Assembly: GCA_045636425.1 (NCBI GenBank)
Contig: JAZTXM010000019.1
Span: forward strand, 1-64,000
Source of the DNA: UMGS1883 sp045636425
Lineage (GTDB): Bacteria; Bacillota; Clostridia; UMGS1883
Length of the DNA stretch: 64,000 nt
Reading direction: 5' to 3'
A program made the position numbers and the translations under genes. The notes under the pieces were generated by a model, which saw nothing but the letters and a program-made list of their open reading frames with translations, ran no database searches and was not told the DNA's origin. This document shows, piece by piece, positions 22,612-31,921 of this stretch. Within the stretch, counting starts at the first letter, position 1; every line of letters starts with the position of its first letter.

Positions 22612-24507
22612 ATGAAACCTATAAAATTCAAAGGTGTTTACAAAGATTATATATGGGGCGGAAACCGTATGCGCAATAAATACAGCGTCAAGACGGATAT
22701 GGACGTAGTGGCTGAAAGCTGGGTCCTCAGCTGTCATAAAGACGGGATGAGTGTTATATCAAGCGGTGAATACGCAGGTATGGCACTGGATAAATTTATC
22801 GCGGATAACCCCTCTGCTTTGGGAACAGACTGCAAATGGAAAGAGCTTCCCATTCTTATTAAATTTATAGATGCGGCAGATAATCTCAGCGTACAGGTGC
22901 ATCCTGATAATGAACAGGCTAAGGCATGGGAAAATCAGAACGGAAAAACGGAGATGTGGTACGTAATCGAGGCAGATAAAAATGCTAAAATTACATACGG
23001 TGTTAAAGAGAACATCACGAGTGAAAAGCTTAGCGATGCAATAAAGAATAACACTGTGGAAAACCTCCTCAATACAGTTCCCTCCAAAAAGGGGGATGTG
23101 TTCTTTGTAGAAGCGGGAACAATTCACGCAATCGGTGCAGGAAATCTTATTGCGGAAATTCAGCAGAATTCCAATGTTACATATCGTCTGTATGATTATG
23201 ACAGGCGTGGAAAAGACGGAAAGCCCCGTGAGCTTCATATTGAAAAAGGCGTAAAATGTTCAAAAACCGAGATAATTTCTTCGCGAAAGATTCCCACATG
23301 CAGTGACGGCACACGCATGATAGGAAGCTGTGAGTATTTCCAGGTAAAGGAGCTTAATTTATCGGGTAAGGAGCATAAGCTTTATTGCAGCGAAAAAAGT
23401 TATCAGGCTTTGATTTTCCCTGACTGCGGAGGAACGATTTCCTACGGAAATGAAGAAATGAGCGTTTCTGCAGGGGAGGCAGTGTTTATCCCTGCAGGGC
23501 TTGGTGAATATAACGTAAAGGGAAGCGGAACTCTCCTTATTGCAAGCAACCCTCCAAGATATTTTGTAGGGATTGACTTGGGCGGTACAAATATTGCGGC
23601 GGCAGTGGTAGACGAGTACGGCGTGATTTACGGTCGGGCAAAGAGAAAGACAAATGCACCGCGCCCTTATAACGAAATTCTTGATGATATGGCGCTGTGT
23701 GCAAGGGAAGCGGCAGAGGAAAGCGGAATCAGCTTTGATGACATCGAAAATGTGGGAATCGGATGCCCAGGTGCAATAGATAAAGAAACGCAAAGCATAG
23801 AGTTTTCTAATAATCTTAATTTTTATAACGTTCCCGCAGTAGAATATATGGAAAAAGCACTTGGCAAGAAGGTGTATATTGAAAACGATGCCAATGCCGC
23901 CGCATGGGGAGAGTTCCTTGCAGGAAGCGGTAAAAAGTGCGATAGTATGATTATGATTACATTGGGTACAGGTGTAGGAGGCGGAATCATAATTGACGGG
24001 AAGCTTTTCACTGGTGCCTACGGCAAAGGGGCAGAGCTTGGGCATATGTCCTTTATAAAAAACGGAGAAAAGTGTACCTGCGGAAAAAGAGGCTGTTTTG
24101 AAGCCTATGCCTCGGCAACGGCACTTGTGCGAATGACTAAGAAAGCAATGAAAGAAAATCCCGACAGTGACATGTGGAAGGTGTGCCGTGGCAAGCTTTC
24201 AAATGCTAACGGCAGAACGGCATTTAGTGCAAAGGATGCGGCCGCAAAGGGCGTTGTGAAAGAATACTTAGACAATCTTACGGACGGAATCGTCAGCATA
24301 GTGAACATGTTCCAACCCAATATTATATGTATAGGCGGCGGTGTCAGCCATGCGGGCAAGAGAATTCTTGCTCCCATAGCAAAAGGCATAGAAAAATATT
24401 CCTTCGCCCGCTTTGGAGCGAAACAGACAGTGGCGGAGCTTGCATCTCTTGGAAACGATGCAGGCATTATCGGTGCGGCACTGCTCTGGAAAAACGAAAC
24501 CAAATAA
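22612..24507 (+). CDS. Fusion of mannose-6-phosphate isomerase (type I) and ROK-family sugar kinase
   Basis: The product has 631 residues from the ATG at 22612, which has an AAGGAAAGGGAG site; the longer frame from 22555 overlaps the promoter. Residues 1-317 form a complete type I phosphomannose isomerase: KDYIWGGNRM, the zinc-site VQVHPDNEQA and KTEMWYVIEA, FVEAGTIHAIG and the NVTYRLYDYDR segment. Residues 318-631 form a complete ROK kinase: FVGIDLGGTNIAAAVVD, IENDANAAAWGE, GTGVGGGII, ELGHM and the zinc motif CTCGKRGCFEA. I infer that mannose is phosphorylated and then isomerised to fructose-6-phosphate by one polypeptide; glucose or fructose are alternative kinase substrates. Confidence 0.9.
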   Translation: MKPIKFKGVYKDYIWGGNRMRNKYSVKTDMDVVAESWVLSCHKDGMSVISSGEYAGMALDKFIADNPSALGTDCKWKELPILIKFIDAADNLSVQVHPDNEQAKAWENQNGKTEMWYVIEADKNAKITYGVKENITSEKLSDAIKNNTVENLLNTVPSKKGDVFFVEAGTIHAIGAGNLIAEIQQNSNVTYRLYDYDRRGKDGKPRELHIEKGVKCSKTEIISSRKIPTCSDGTRMIGSCEYFQVKELNLSGKEHKLYCSEKSYQALIFPDCGGTISYGNEEMSVSAGEAVFIPAGLGEYNVKGSGTLLIASNPPRYFVGIDLGGTNIAAAVVDEYGVIYGRAKRKTNAPRPYNEILDDMALCAREAAEESGISFDDIENVGIGCPGAIDKETQSIEFSNNLNFYNVPAVEYMEKALGKKVYIENDANAAAWGEFLAGSGKKCDSMIMITLGTGVGGGIIIDGKLFTGAYGKGAELGHMSFIKNGEKCTCGKRGCFEAYASATALVRMTKKAMKENPDSDMWKVCRGKLSNANGRTAFSAKDAAAKGVVKEYLDNLTDGIVSIVNMFQPNIICIGGGVSHAGKRILAPIAKGIEKYSFARFGAKQTVAELASLGNDAGIIGAALLWKNETK

Positions 24508-24518
24508 AGCAAAAGAAA

Positions 24519-24549
24519 CCCCTCGGACTAATGTCCGAGGGGGCATTTT
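24519..24549 (+). terminator. Terminator after the PMI-ROK fusion gene
   Basis: CCCCTCGGAC (24519-24528) pairs perfectly with GTCCGAGGGG (24533-24542), loop TAAT, followed by GCATTTTTTT. Confidence 0.95.
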
Positions 24550-24710
24550 TTTCTGTTTTGGGAGGAAAATTATAATTCGCTTCCGCCGTAGAGCTTTATA
24601 AATTCCTGTTTAATTTCGTTTTGCGTCATATCAGTACGTCTTTTATTTCTGAGAATCAATATACTTCTTATATGCCTCGCGAAGCTCAACACCGGGTGTT
24701 TTCGGGACAG

Positions 24711-25241
24711 TTAAATATTCTTTGTAAGTATTGCGAGAAATTCACTGTAAAGTGTCTGCGGGTCATTTTTGAATGCCGCACACATTTTCTTTGCCATAAG
24801 CTCATCGCCTACGGAAAGAGAAACGTTAAACATATCGTAATGCCCCTCGGAAATCCCTAAACTGACACTGTACTCAATATCATTTATTTTCTTATACTCC
24901 GCTTTTACGCTGAGAGAATTTTTTAAATCCTTAATCTTGATTTTTATTGTTCTCAAAAGCCTTTCGCGGACTGTTTTCGGAATCCTGTCCGAAAAGAAAT
25001 CAAGTGCCTGTATGCCCTTTTTGGTAAGAGTGTAAAACCTATCAGCGTTCTCTGTGTAATATGTCACAAATTCCTCGCTTTCAAGCTCAGACATTTGCTC
25101 TTGGAGGTCAAAATAGTTTACAAACGGCTCCAGAGCCAAAGTATCTACTATAAAGGAATTGGGAACAGGCATCTTAAAGTTATTAATTATAAAAAGAGTA
25201 ATAAGCTTTACATCTATTTTATCGTCAAAACAGTAATCCAA
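24711..25241 (-). CDS. DUF4364-family protein (winged-helix-like)
   Basis: The 176-residue protein starts with MDYCFDDKIDVKLITLFIINNF and contains VDTLALEPFVNYFDLQEQMSELESEEFV followed by FYTLTKKGIQALDFF, a helix-turn-helix-plus-wing pattern seen in DUF4364. The C-terminal part is a beta-rich extension (YSVSLGISEGHYDMFNVSLSV). The family is restricted largely to Clostridia and has no established function. A DNA-binding regulatory role is plausible from the fold alone. It is downstream of the ECF S-component gene by 13 bp, so the two probably share a transcript. Confidence 0.8.
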   Translation of the reverse strand: MDYCFDDKIDVKLITLFIINNFKMPVPNSFIVDTLALEPFVNYFDLQEQMSELESEEFVTYYTENADRFYTLTKKGIQALDFFSDRIPKTVRERLLRTIKIKIKDLKNSLSVKAEYKKINDIEYSVSLGISEGHYDMFNVSLSVGDELMAKKMCAAFKNDPQTLYSEFLAILTKNI

Positions 25242-25254
25242 GAGAAATCCTCCA

Positions 25255-26166
25255 TTACATCATATCTTGCTGAGGCATATTCTGCACCATTTCTTCTTCG
25301 GGATTTATGAGGTTCCCCTCATCGTCAATTATAAGTGAGGGCTGTTGTTCATGGGAGGGGAATGCCTTGCCTACTATAAAGTTAATTACAGCTAGTGCGA
25401 TAAACACAATTATAGTTTCAAAAATTACGCTTACGGTGAACACGCTTAAAACTTCAGCAAAGGAGTTAAGCTTTTCTCCTGATTTTGAATAGTGCATTAT
25501 AAAATCCAAGATGGGGTATCCTATAAAAATTCGATGTATAACCGCCATAAGGAAAATGTTTACAAATACGGAAATTAAGAGGCGTGTCATAAATACTTTC
25601 ATAAGTAAATCCGAGAAAAATCCGCGGAAACGTGTGCCGAACCATACAGTCTTATGCCTGTAAAGAATCCAACCATGAAGAAATCCGGCAACAACGGAAG
25701 CTATAATATATCCTACGTACACAGACATGTTTTCAACAATCATTCTTATTATTGTACAAAGAGAGAAACCAATACAACAGACAACAGGTCCGTAGAAGAA
25801 TCCCAGCAGTGCATTTACGATAACATCAAGGTTGGTTGTTATGTACTGGATAACCTTTTTTGCACCGCGGAAAGAAAACTCAATCATTCCTGCCTGTCCC
25901 GCTGTAAGCAGTATGTATACCCCAATCAGACCGATAAGCACGATGATTGTAGAGGGGGCACGAAGGTGGTTTAAGGAGCTTACAAGCATCATTTTACTCC
26001 TGACAATATAATCCTGAAGCGATGCATGGAGTCTGTCCCACATGCCCATATTCCCTGCCTGAGAGGGTATATACTCCGAACCGTCATCGGTTATAAGAAA
26101 TTTCGAGTTAGGCATTTCCTCGTTTAAATATGAACTTTGTAAACTATGCACCTGTTTTTTACTCAT
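25255..26166 (-). CDS. ECF-transporter S component (folate-family-like) with extra N- and C-terminal regions
   Basis: From the ATG at 26166 (GGAGG five bases upstream) the product has 303 residues. The central part (about residues 70-270) has six hydrophobic helices and the S-component pattern YITTNLDVIVNALLGFFYGP and ASVVAGFLHGWILYRHK, most like the folate-type ECF S components that capture a vitamin for an energy-coupling module. S components normally have 170-200 residues. Here about 65 hydrophilic N-terminal residues and an acidic, Gln/Met-rich tail (LIIDDEGNLINPEEEMVQN) are added. No ECF ATPase or T-component gene lies nearby. The vitamin is not certain. Confidence 0.7.
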   Translation of the reverse strand: MSKKQVHSLQSSYLNEEMPNSKFLITDDGSEYIPSQAGNMGMWDRLHASLQDYIVRSKMMLVSSLNHLRAPSTIIVLIGLIGVYILLTAGQAGMIEFSFRGAKKVIQYITTNLDVIVNALLGFFYGPVVCCIGFSLCTIIRMIVENMSVYVGYIIASVVAGFLHGWILYRHKTVWFGTRFRGFFSDLLMKVFMTRLLISVFVNIFLMAVIHRIFIGYPILDFIMHYSKSGEKLNSFAEVLSVFTVSVIFETIIVFIALAVINFIVGKAFPSHEQQPSLIIDDEGNLINPEEEMVQNMPQQDMM

Positions 26167-26286
26167 AATAACCTCCATTGTGCCATAGGCACAGTAATAT
26201 GAATTTTAGTGTACAATACGTAATTATATTATAAAGCATTTGCATTCTTATTTCAATAGCATATTTGAAAAAATATGTTGTAAAAA

Positions 26287-26919
26287 TTATCTTCCGTCTG
26301 CATTTTTGCAAATGGCTTTTGCAGGGCATATTTCGCATTTTGTGCCCCTTGCACTGCAATACTCCCTCCCGAAAAGCACCAGACGGTGGCAAAAGTCGCT
26401 GTGTTTACTGCGTGGGAGCAGGTTTTCAGTATCTTTTTCCACTTTGACAGGCTCGGTTTCTTTGGTCAGCCCGACACGTTTAAGAATTCTCTTTGCGTGG
26501 GTATCGATTACCATTCCTCCCTGACCAAAAAGGTCACCTAAAACAAGATTGGCGGTTTTTCTTCCTACCCCTGCGAGGGAAAGCATATCCTCCATATTAT
26601 CGGGAATTTCTCCGCCAAAATCGGAAAGGATTTTTTTGCAGCAGGCTATGATGTTTTTAGCCTTGTTATGGTAAAAGCCTGTGGATTTAATATCCTGCTC
26701 AAGCTCTTTTAAATCAGCGTTTGCAAAGGCACGGGCATCGGGATATTTTTTAAATAAATCCTTTGTGACTATGTTGACCCTGGCATCTGTACACTGTGCA
26801 GAAAGCTGTGTGGCAATAAGAAGCTCGAGCGGTGTTTTATATTCAAGGGAACATATTGCATCGGGATATTCTTTTTCCAAAATTTCGTAAAACCTTTCGG
26901 CTCTTTCTTTCCTGCGCAT
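26287..26919 (-). CDS. nth: Endonuclease III (DNA glycosylase/AP lyase)
   Basis: The 210-residue protein removes oxidised pyrimidines from DNA and cuts abasic sites. The helix-hairpin-helix LAGVGRKTANLVLGD carries the catalytic lysine, and IDTHAKRI carries the catalytic aspartate. The [4Fe-4S] cluster cysteines are in the C-X6-C-X2-C-X5-C arrangement at the end (CSARGTKCEICPAKAIC). Length and motifs are those of a standard Nth. It is divergent from rarA, another genome-maintenance gene. Confidence 0.96.
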   Translation of the reverse strand: MRRKERAERFYEILEKEYPDAICSLEYKTPLELLIATQLSAQCTDARVNIVTKDLFKKYPDARAFANADLKELEQDIKSTGFYHNKAKNIIACCKKILSDFGGEIPDNMEDMLSLAGVGRKTANLVLGDLFGQGGMVIDTHAKRILKRVGLTKETEPVKVEKDTENLLPRSKHSDFCHRLVLFGREYCSARGTKCEICPAKAICKNADGR

Positions 26920-26957
26920 AAAATCACCCTTTCTGATACTATTTTATCATAAAACTC

Positions 26958-26986
26958 TTGTTTTTGAAAGAAAAACTTTGTATAAT
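26958..26986 (+). promoter_or_regulatory. Promoter of rarA
   Basis: TTGTTT (26958-26963) and TATAAT (26981-26986) are separated by 17 bp, and the start codon is at 27030. Confidence 0.65.
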
Positions 26987-27029
26987 AATAAAAGAACTTT
27001 TTAATCTTGTTCTGAAAGGAGGAAATTCT

Positions 27030-28283
27030 ATGCGAAGTCCGCTTGCAGACAGAATCCGTCCCGACTCTCTTTCGGGAGTGGTGGGGCAGAAGCATATTCT
27101 GGGAGAAGGAAAAATCCTTTATAATATAATACAGAGCGGTGAAATCCCAAACATGATTTTTTACGGGCCGTCGGGAATAGGGAAGACCACTGTGGCAAAC
27201 ATTGCCGCAAAAAATGCGAAAAAGCCGCTTTATAAGCTTAACGCTACAAATGCTTCTGTTTCAGATGTCAAGGCAATTCTTGCCGAAGCGGAAACAATGC
27301 TTGGAGCAGACGGGGTAATCCTCTATCTTGACGAGATTCAGAATTTTAATAAAAAGCAGCAGCAATCCCTGCTCGAATGTATAGAAAACGGGAAAATAAC
27401 ACTTATCGCATCTACGACAGAAAATCCGTATTTTTACATATACAATGCAATTTTATCCCGCTGCACGGTCTTTGAGTTTCAGCCTGTTCAGGTGGAGGAT
27501 ATAAAAGAGGCACTTTTAAGAGCCAAGGAAACTTTGGATTTCCCCGTAATTTTAGAAGATGATGCGGCAGACCATATTGCAGGAAGTGCCTGCGGAGATG
27601 TAAGAAAGGCACTCAATTCTCTTGAAGTTGCCGTTATGGCGGCAAAGCCCGACGAAAATCAGAACATCGTTATTACGCCCGAAATTGCCGAAGCTGTAAC
27701 AATGAAAAAAGCCTTCCGCCACGACCGTGACGGGGATAGTCACTATGATGTTTTAAGTGCATTTCAGAAATCTGTCCGCGGAAGCGACGCAGATGCGGCA
27801 CTTCATTATCTTGCACGCCTTGTGGCGGCAGGTGATTTGCAAAGCATTTGCAGAAGAATCCTTGTCATGGCGGCGGAGGATATAGGGCTCGCATACCCAA
27901 ATGCGATAGTTATTACAAAGGCGTGTGTGGATGCGGCACTTCAGCTCGGATTTCCCGAAGCACGGATTCCGCTTGCCGAGGCGGTAATAATGCTCGCCAC
28001 AGCTCCTAAGTCCAACAGTGCAATCTGTGGCGTTGATGCGGCTCTTTCCGATATAGAAAGCGGAAAAATGGGGGATATTCCCGCACATCTTAAGGATTCG
28101 CACTACGGCGGTGCAAAAAAGCTTGGTCACGGAAACGATTATAAATATCCTCACGCATACCCCAATCATTATGTGAAACAGCAGTATCTTCCCGATTCAA
28201 TTAAGGGCAGAAAATATTACGAATACGGAGAAAATAAGCTTGAACAGCAGACAAAAGCATACTGGGATAATATTAAAAAATAA
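27030..28283 (+). CDS. rarA: Replication-associated recombination protein RarA (MgsA)
   Basis: This AAA+ ATPase of 417 residues acts at stalled replication forks. From the ATG at 27030 (AAAGGAGG upstream; the longer frame to 26958 overlaps the promoter) the start is MRSPLADRIRPDSLSGVVGQKH, the family norm. Walker A is GPSGIGKTT, Walker B LYLDEIQNFN, sensor 1 IASTTENP, followed by the arginine finger region LSRCTVFEF. The C-terminal tetramerisation domain includes PEARIPLAEAVIMLATAPKSN and YKYPHAYPNHYVKQQYLP. It ends at a bidirectional terminator. Confidence 0.95.
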   Translation: MRSPLADRIRPDSLSGVVGQKHILGEGKILYNIIQSGEIPNMIFYGPSGIGKTTVANIAAKNAKKPLYKLNATNASVSDVKAILAEAETMLGADGVILYLDEIQNFNKKQQQSLLECIENGKITLIASTTENPYFYIYNAILSRCTVFEFQPVQVEDIKEALLRAKETLDFPVILEDDAADHIAGSACGDVRKALNSLEVAVMAAKPDENQNIVITPEIAEAVTMKKAFRHDRDGDSHYDVLSAFQKSVRGSDADAALHYLARLVAAGDLQSICRRILVMAAEDIGLAYPNAIVITKACVDAALQLGFPEARIPLAEAVIMLATAPKSNSAICGVDAALSDIESGKMGDIPAHLKDSHYGGAKKLGHGNDYKYPHAYPNHYVKQQYLPDSIKGRKYYEYGENKLEQQTKAYWDNIKK

Positions 28284-28284
28284 A

Positions 28285-28325
28285 TTATACGGGAGCAGAT
28301 AAAAATCTGCTCCCGTATAATTTAT
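28285..28325. terminator. Bidirectional terminator between rarA and the patatin gene
   Basis: A perfect 16-bp stem (28285-28300 with 28305-28320) with loop AAAA has A/T-rich flanks on both sides, serving the two convergent genes. Confidence 0.95.
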
Positions 28326-29164
28326 TTCAATATCTTTTCTTTATATTTCATTACCATTGCGTAGCCCTTATCATACAGCTTTTTAATTTCCTCGGGTCGT
28401 CTTTCGGTACGCTTCCATGATGAGGTATCCTCCTCGGGAGCTATCAGTATAATTCTGCCCTCTTTTTCAAGCTCTAAAAGATGGTGGTGGGTTTCGTTAT
28501 ACATATCGGTGCGGTTTTCAAGTGCCTTTTTAAAATTGGGGTACTTTCTGTAGAGAAATCCGCTTATATCAAGAGCCTTTTCGGGGCTTTTTACATAACT
28601 GCGTTCCCTCGTAAGAATTACCAACACCTTATCACATCCCTCATCCAATGCTCTCTGAAAAGGAATAGAATTTGAGATTCCGCCATCCAAGTAAAGATTG
28701 CCGTCAATTTTAACAGGCTGAAAGAGTATGGGAAGGGCACAGCTTGCCACAACCTTTTTCCACTTTCTGTCCTCGCTTGTAACTGTGTGGTATTCACATT
28801 TACCCGTTTCAATATTTGTAAGTGCCGCTTCCACCTTGCACCCTGATTTGTCGTATGCCTCGCTGTCGAAGGGAATAAGCTTATTGGGAAGCTCATCAAA
28901 CACAAAGTCCACATTGTAGTAGCTGCGTTTTTTAGGGTTAAGCAAATGCCTCATCCCCATATATCTTTTATCGTTAAGATACTCAAGTCCTATCCTGAGA
29001 CCTCTGCCTCTTTGATTGGATACAAAAGAAATTCCATTGGCAACCCCTGCGGACGTTCCCACAAGAAGGTCTGCCTTAAATCCTATATCAATCAGTGCGT
29101 CCAGTGCACCTACACTAAAGTAGCCGCGGCTGGCTCCGCCCTCTAAAACAAGTCCTGTTTTCAC
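28322..29164 (-). CDS. Patatin-like phospholipase
   Basis: The 280-residue protein is a serine acyl hydrolase with a Ser-Asp dyad. It shows the oxyanion loop LEGGASRGYFSVGAL, the nucleophile elbow VGTSAGVANG and the catalytic DGGISNSIP. The family subgroup resembles YlbK/RssA-type bacterial patatins, which lack signal peptides. The physiological lipid is unknown. It is downstream of ribF by 17 bp and may be the last gene of the rimP-ribF transcript. Confidence 0.9.
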   Translation of the reverse strand: MKTGLVLEGGASRGYFSVGALDALIDIGFKADLLVGTSAGVANGISFVSNQRGRGLRIGLEYLNDKRYMGMRHLLNPKKRSYYNVDFVFDELPNKLIPFDSEAYDKSGCKVEAALTNIETGKCEYHTVTSEDRKWKKVVASCALPILFQPVKIDGNLYLDGGISNSIPFQRALDEGCDKVLVILTRERSYVKSPEKALDISGFLYRKYPNFKKALENRTDMYNETHHHLLELEKEGRIILIAPEEDTSSWKRTERRPEEIKKLYDKGYAMVMKYKEKILK

Positions 29165-29181
29165 ATTAATTCCTCCTTCCG

Positions 29182-30051
29182 CTATAGCTCTTTGATATCC
29201 TCCGATATCTGTCTTTGCAGCTTGGCTATACTTCCGAACTTTCTTTCCTCGCGGATAAAGTCGATAAATTCTATTTTCATTTTTTGATTATAAATATCTC
29301 CCTCAAAGTGGGGAATATACGTTTCCGTGCGTAGTTTTTCACCGCCCACCGTGGGATTGATTCCCGTGTTGGTGATTGCTTTATATGTGCAATTATTGAC
29401 TGTTACCAATGTTTTATACACACCTTTTTTGGGAATTACAACGGCGTCCTCAAAAAACATATTTGCTGTGGGAAATCCTATCGTTCTCCCTAAGTGCTTA
29501 CCCTCGCATATAGTTCCCTCTACAAAGAAGCTCCTTCCCAGAAGCTCATTTGCAAGGGAAATTTCCCCATTTGTAATAAGCTCCCTTATACGGCTTGAGG
29601 ACACACTTTGCCCTTTGTATAATTCACATTCAAGCACATGGGTGAAAAAGCCCATCTTACTGCCGTAATCAGTCAGTAGCTTTGTATCGCCGTTTCCGCC
29701 TTTTCCGAAACGGTAATTATAGCCGCATGCGGCATATTTTACGTTGTATTTCTTTACGAGTATTTCCGTTATAAAATCCTCCGCAGGCATATCCAAAAAC
29801 TCTTTGGAAACGGGAATAAACTCTGCCTCTGCACCCGAGGCATTTATCAGTCGCTCTTTTTCTTTGGCTGTAGTAATATAGCTTACCTTGTCGGGTGAAA
29901 GAATTTCCAGGGGAGAGCGGTCAAAGCTCAGAACTATCGGTCTGAGCTTATTTTCTTTGGCGTAATCCACAACGCTTTTTATAATTTTTTGATGGGCAAT
30001 ATGTACTCCATCAAAGAAGCCGAGAGCGATTGCACAAGGTCTGTCAGTCAT
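29182..30051 (-). CDS. ribF: Bifunctional riboflavin kinase / FMN adenylyltransferase
   Basis: RibF makes FMN and then FAD from riboflavin. The N-terminal adenylyltransferase domain has ALGFFDGVHIAHQKI and SSSRIRELI; the C-terminal kinase domain has GKHLGRTIGFPTANMFFE and the ETYIPHFEGDIYNQKM segment. From the ATG at 30051 the product has 289 residues; this codon overlaps the truB stop (ATGA) and has an AAGGGG site, whereas the longer frame starts inside truB. The truB-ribF pairing is common in Firmicutes. Confidence 0.94.
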   Translation of the reverse strand: MTDRPCAIALGFFDGVHIAHQKIIKSVVDYAKENKLRPIVLSFDRSPLEILSPDKVSYITTAKEKERLINASGAEAEFIPVSKEFLDMPAEDFITEILVKKYNVKYAACGYNYRFGKGGNGDTKLLTDYGSKMGFFTHVLECELYKGQSVSSSRIRELITNGEISLANELLGRSFFVEGTICEGKHLGRTIGFPTANMFFEDAVVIPKKGVYKTLVTVNNCTYKAITNTGINPTVGGEKLRTETYIPHFEGDIYNQKMKIEFIDFIREERKFGSIAKLQRQISEDIKEL

Positions 30052-30941
30052 CTGTAAAACCCCTTTATAAGCTTCAGGCATTCTCTGCCGTCCTCTGTGT
30101 CTGCTTTGGAAAGAGCAATAAAAAAGCCGTTTTCATCATATACACGATAAATTTCCCCCTGTGTTTTTCCCTTGTAATATATGGGGACACCGTTTTTCAC
30201 GCGGTCTGCTCTTTTTTTATCTAAATAAATTGCTTCATGATTTTCAAAGAAAGAATCAAGGGGGAGAAGTGCCTTTTCCGCCTGCCCGCTTTCAGCAAGG
30301 GAGGCAAGCTCTTCGGGAGTAATGGCACTGTCAAGGGTGAAAGGACCCGAAGCAGTACGACAAAGCTCGCTTATACAACCTCCGCACCCCAAAGCGTCGC
30401 CAATATCGGAGGCAAGAGTGCGGATATATGTGCCCTTACTGCAATGAACGACGATTTTTACATAGGGAAGCTCAATTTCTTCAATATCAATTGAAAAAAT
30501 AGTGATATCGCGTGCTTTTCGTTCCACCTCAATGCCTTGCCTTGCCAAGTTGTAGAGCCTCTGTCCGTTCACCTGAATAGCGCTGTACATGGGAGGAATT
30601 TGCTGTATGTTTCCCACGAAGCTTCCTATTACGGTGCGAATTTCTTCCTCGGTAACATTGACGGGATTTGTCTCAATTACTTCTCCTGCCATATCAAGCG
30701 TATCAGTTTTCGTGCCTAAAAGAATTGTGGCACGATACTTTTTATCTTCCATGGTAAGAAAGTCCGATGCCCGTGTGGCAGGGCCTGCAAGAATAGGCAG
30801 AACTCCGCTTGCATCGGGGTCAAGAGTTCCCGTATGCCCCACTTTTTTCATATTAAGGGCTTTCCTTACCATACCCACGCATCTGTGGGAGGAAACCCCT
30901 ACAGGTTTATTTAAAATGATAATTCCGCAGTATTCATTCAT
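30048..30941 (-). CDS. truB: tRNA pseudouridine-55 synthase
   Basis: TruB forms pseudouridine 55 in the T-loop of tRNAs. The 297-residue product begins with GIIILNKPVGVSSHRCV, has KVGHTGTLDPDASGVLPI with the catalytic aspartate, YRATILLG and CSKGTYIRTLASDIG. A short PUA-like C-terminal domain follows. The gene is separated from nrnA by 12 bp and overlaps ribF by 4 bp, so all are in one operon. Confidence 0.95.
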   Translation of the reverse strand: MNEYCGIIILNKPVGVSSHRCVGMVRKALNMKKVGHTGTLDPDASGVLPILAGPATRASDFLTMEDKKYRATILLGTKTDTLDMAGEVIETNPVNVTEEEIRTVIGSFVGNIQQIPPMYSAIQVNGQRLYNLARQGIEVERKARDITIFSIDIEEIELPYVKIVVHCSKGTYIRTLASDIGDALGCGGCISELCRTASGPFTLDSAITPEELASLAESGQAEKALLPLDSFFENHEAIYLDKKRADRVKNGVPIYYKGKTQGEIYRVYDENGFFIALSKADTEDGRECLKLIKGFYR

Positions 30942-30953
30942 AGTTTTGTCCCT

Positions 30954-31907
30954 TTAAATAAGCTTTTCAAGTTCGCCTATAAGCTGTCTTTCCGCTTCTT
31001 CAATACTAACTTCCTTAAAGGTGCAGCCTGCCGCTTTCTTGTGGCCACCGCCGCCAAAAAGCCTTGCAACGGGCTCAATATTGTAATCACCTAAACTACG
31101 CAAGCTCACCCTGATGTCGCCATCGGGTTGTTCCTTTAAAAATGCACTTATCATAACACCGTCAATACTTCTCGGAAGCTGAGCGAGTGCATCGGTATCG
31201 GATTTTTCCGCACCATACTTTTCCATTATTTCATTGGTGATTTTTGCAGTGGAAATTTTTCCGTCTGCATAGAGATTGATAGATTCTATTGCCTCCGCTT
31301 TGAGCTTAAGCTGTGTCAGTGTGTTCCTCTCATAAAGCATACTGCAAAGGTGCGTGGTATTAATACCCGTGTCGGTCAGTGCAATTATTATTTCATAAGT
31401 GCGTCGGTTTACCGATGCATACTGAAACGAGCCTGTATCGGAGGAAATTGCACAGTAAAGGTAAGAAGCAATTTCTTTTGTGATTTCAAAGCCGCCCAGT
31501 ACAAGAAGCTCATAAATAAGCTCGCCCGTGGCACTTCTTGAAGGCTCCACATGACTTATCTTTGCAAAAGGCATAGTCTGATGATGATGGTCTATACAAA
31601 CTGTGTTTTCCTTGTTTTCAAAGAATTTGCCCCATTTGCCGATTCTGTCACTGCTTCCCACATCCACGGCACAATAGCACTCATAATCGGGAGCATTTGC
31701 ATCTTCCGAAAATACTATAACATCCGTTTCAAATATGCTAAGATGCCTTGACAAAGGCACTTCCGTAAACACATCTGCCTTTATTCCATGTGAACGGAGT
31801 GCCGAGCGGAGCGCCATTGCACTTCCTATACAATCCCAGTCGGGGTTTGTATGAACAAAAATCGCAACAGAGGAGCTTTCTTTAAGATGCTCTATTACTT
31901 TTTTCAT
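30954..31907 (-). CDS. nrnA: DHH-family bifunctional oligoribonuclease / pAp phosphatase (NrnA)
   Basis: NrnA degrades nano-RNAs of two to a few nucleotides and dephosphorylates 3'-phosphoadenosine 5'-phosphate. The 317-residue protein has the DHH metal motifs HTNPDWDCIGSA, AVDVGSSDR and CIDHHHQT, and the DHHA1 domain ending with GGGGHKKAAGCTF. Its location between rbfA and truB is the standard Firmicute order. It starts 14 bp after rbfA. Confidence 0.94.
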   Translation of the reverse strand: MKKVIEHLKESSSVAIFVHTNPDWDCIGSAMALRSALRSHGIKADVFTEVPLSRHLSIFETDVIVFSEDANAPDYECYCAVDVGSSDRIGKWGKFFENKENTVCIDHHHQTMPFAKISHVEPSRSATGELIYELLVLGGFEITKEIASYLYCAISSDTGSFQYASVNRRTYEIIIALTDTGINTTHLCSMLYERNTLTQLKLKAEAIESINLYADGKISTAKITNEIMEKYGAEKSDTDALAQLPRSIDGVMISAFLKEQPDGDIRVSLRSLGDYNIEPVARLFGGGGHKKAAGCTFKEVSIEEAERQLIGELEKLI

Positions 31908-31921
31908 TGCCCTTGCTCCTT

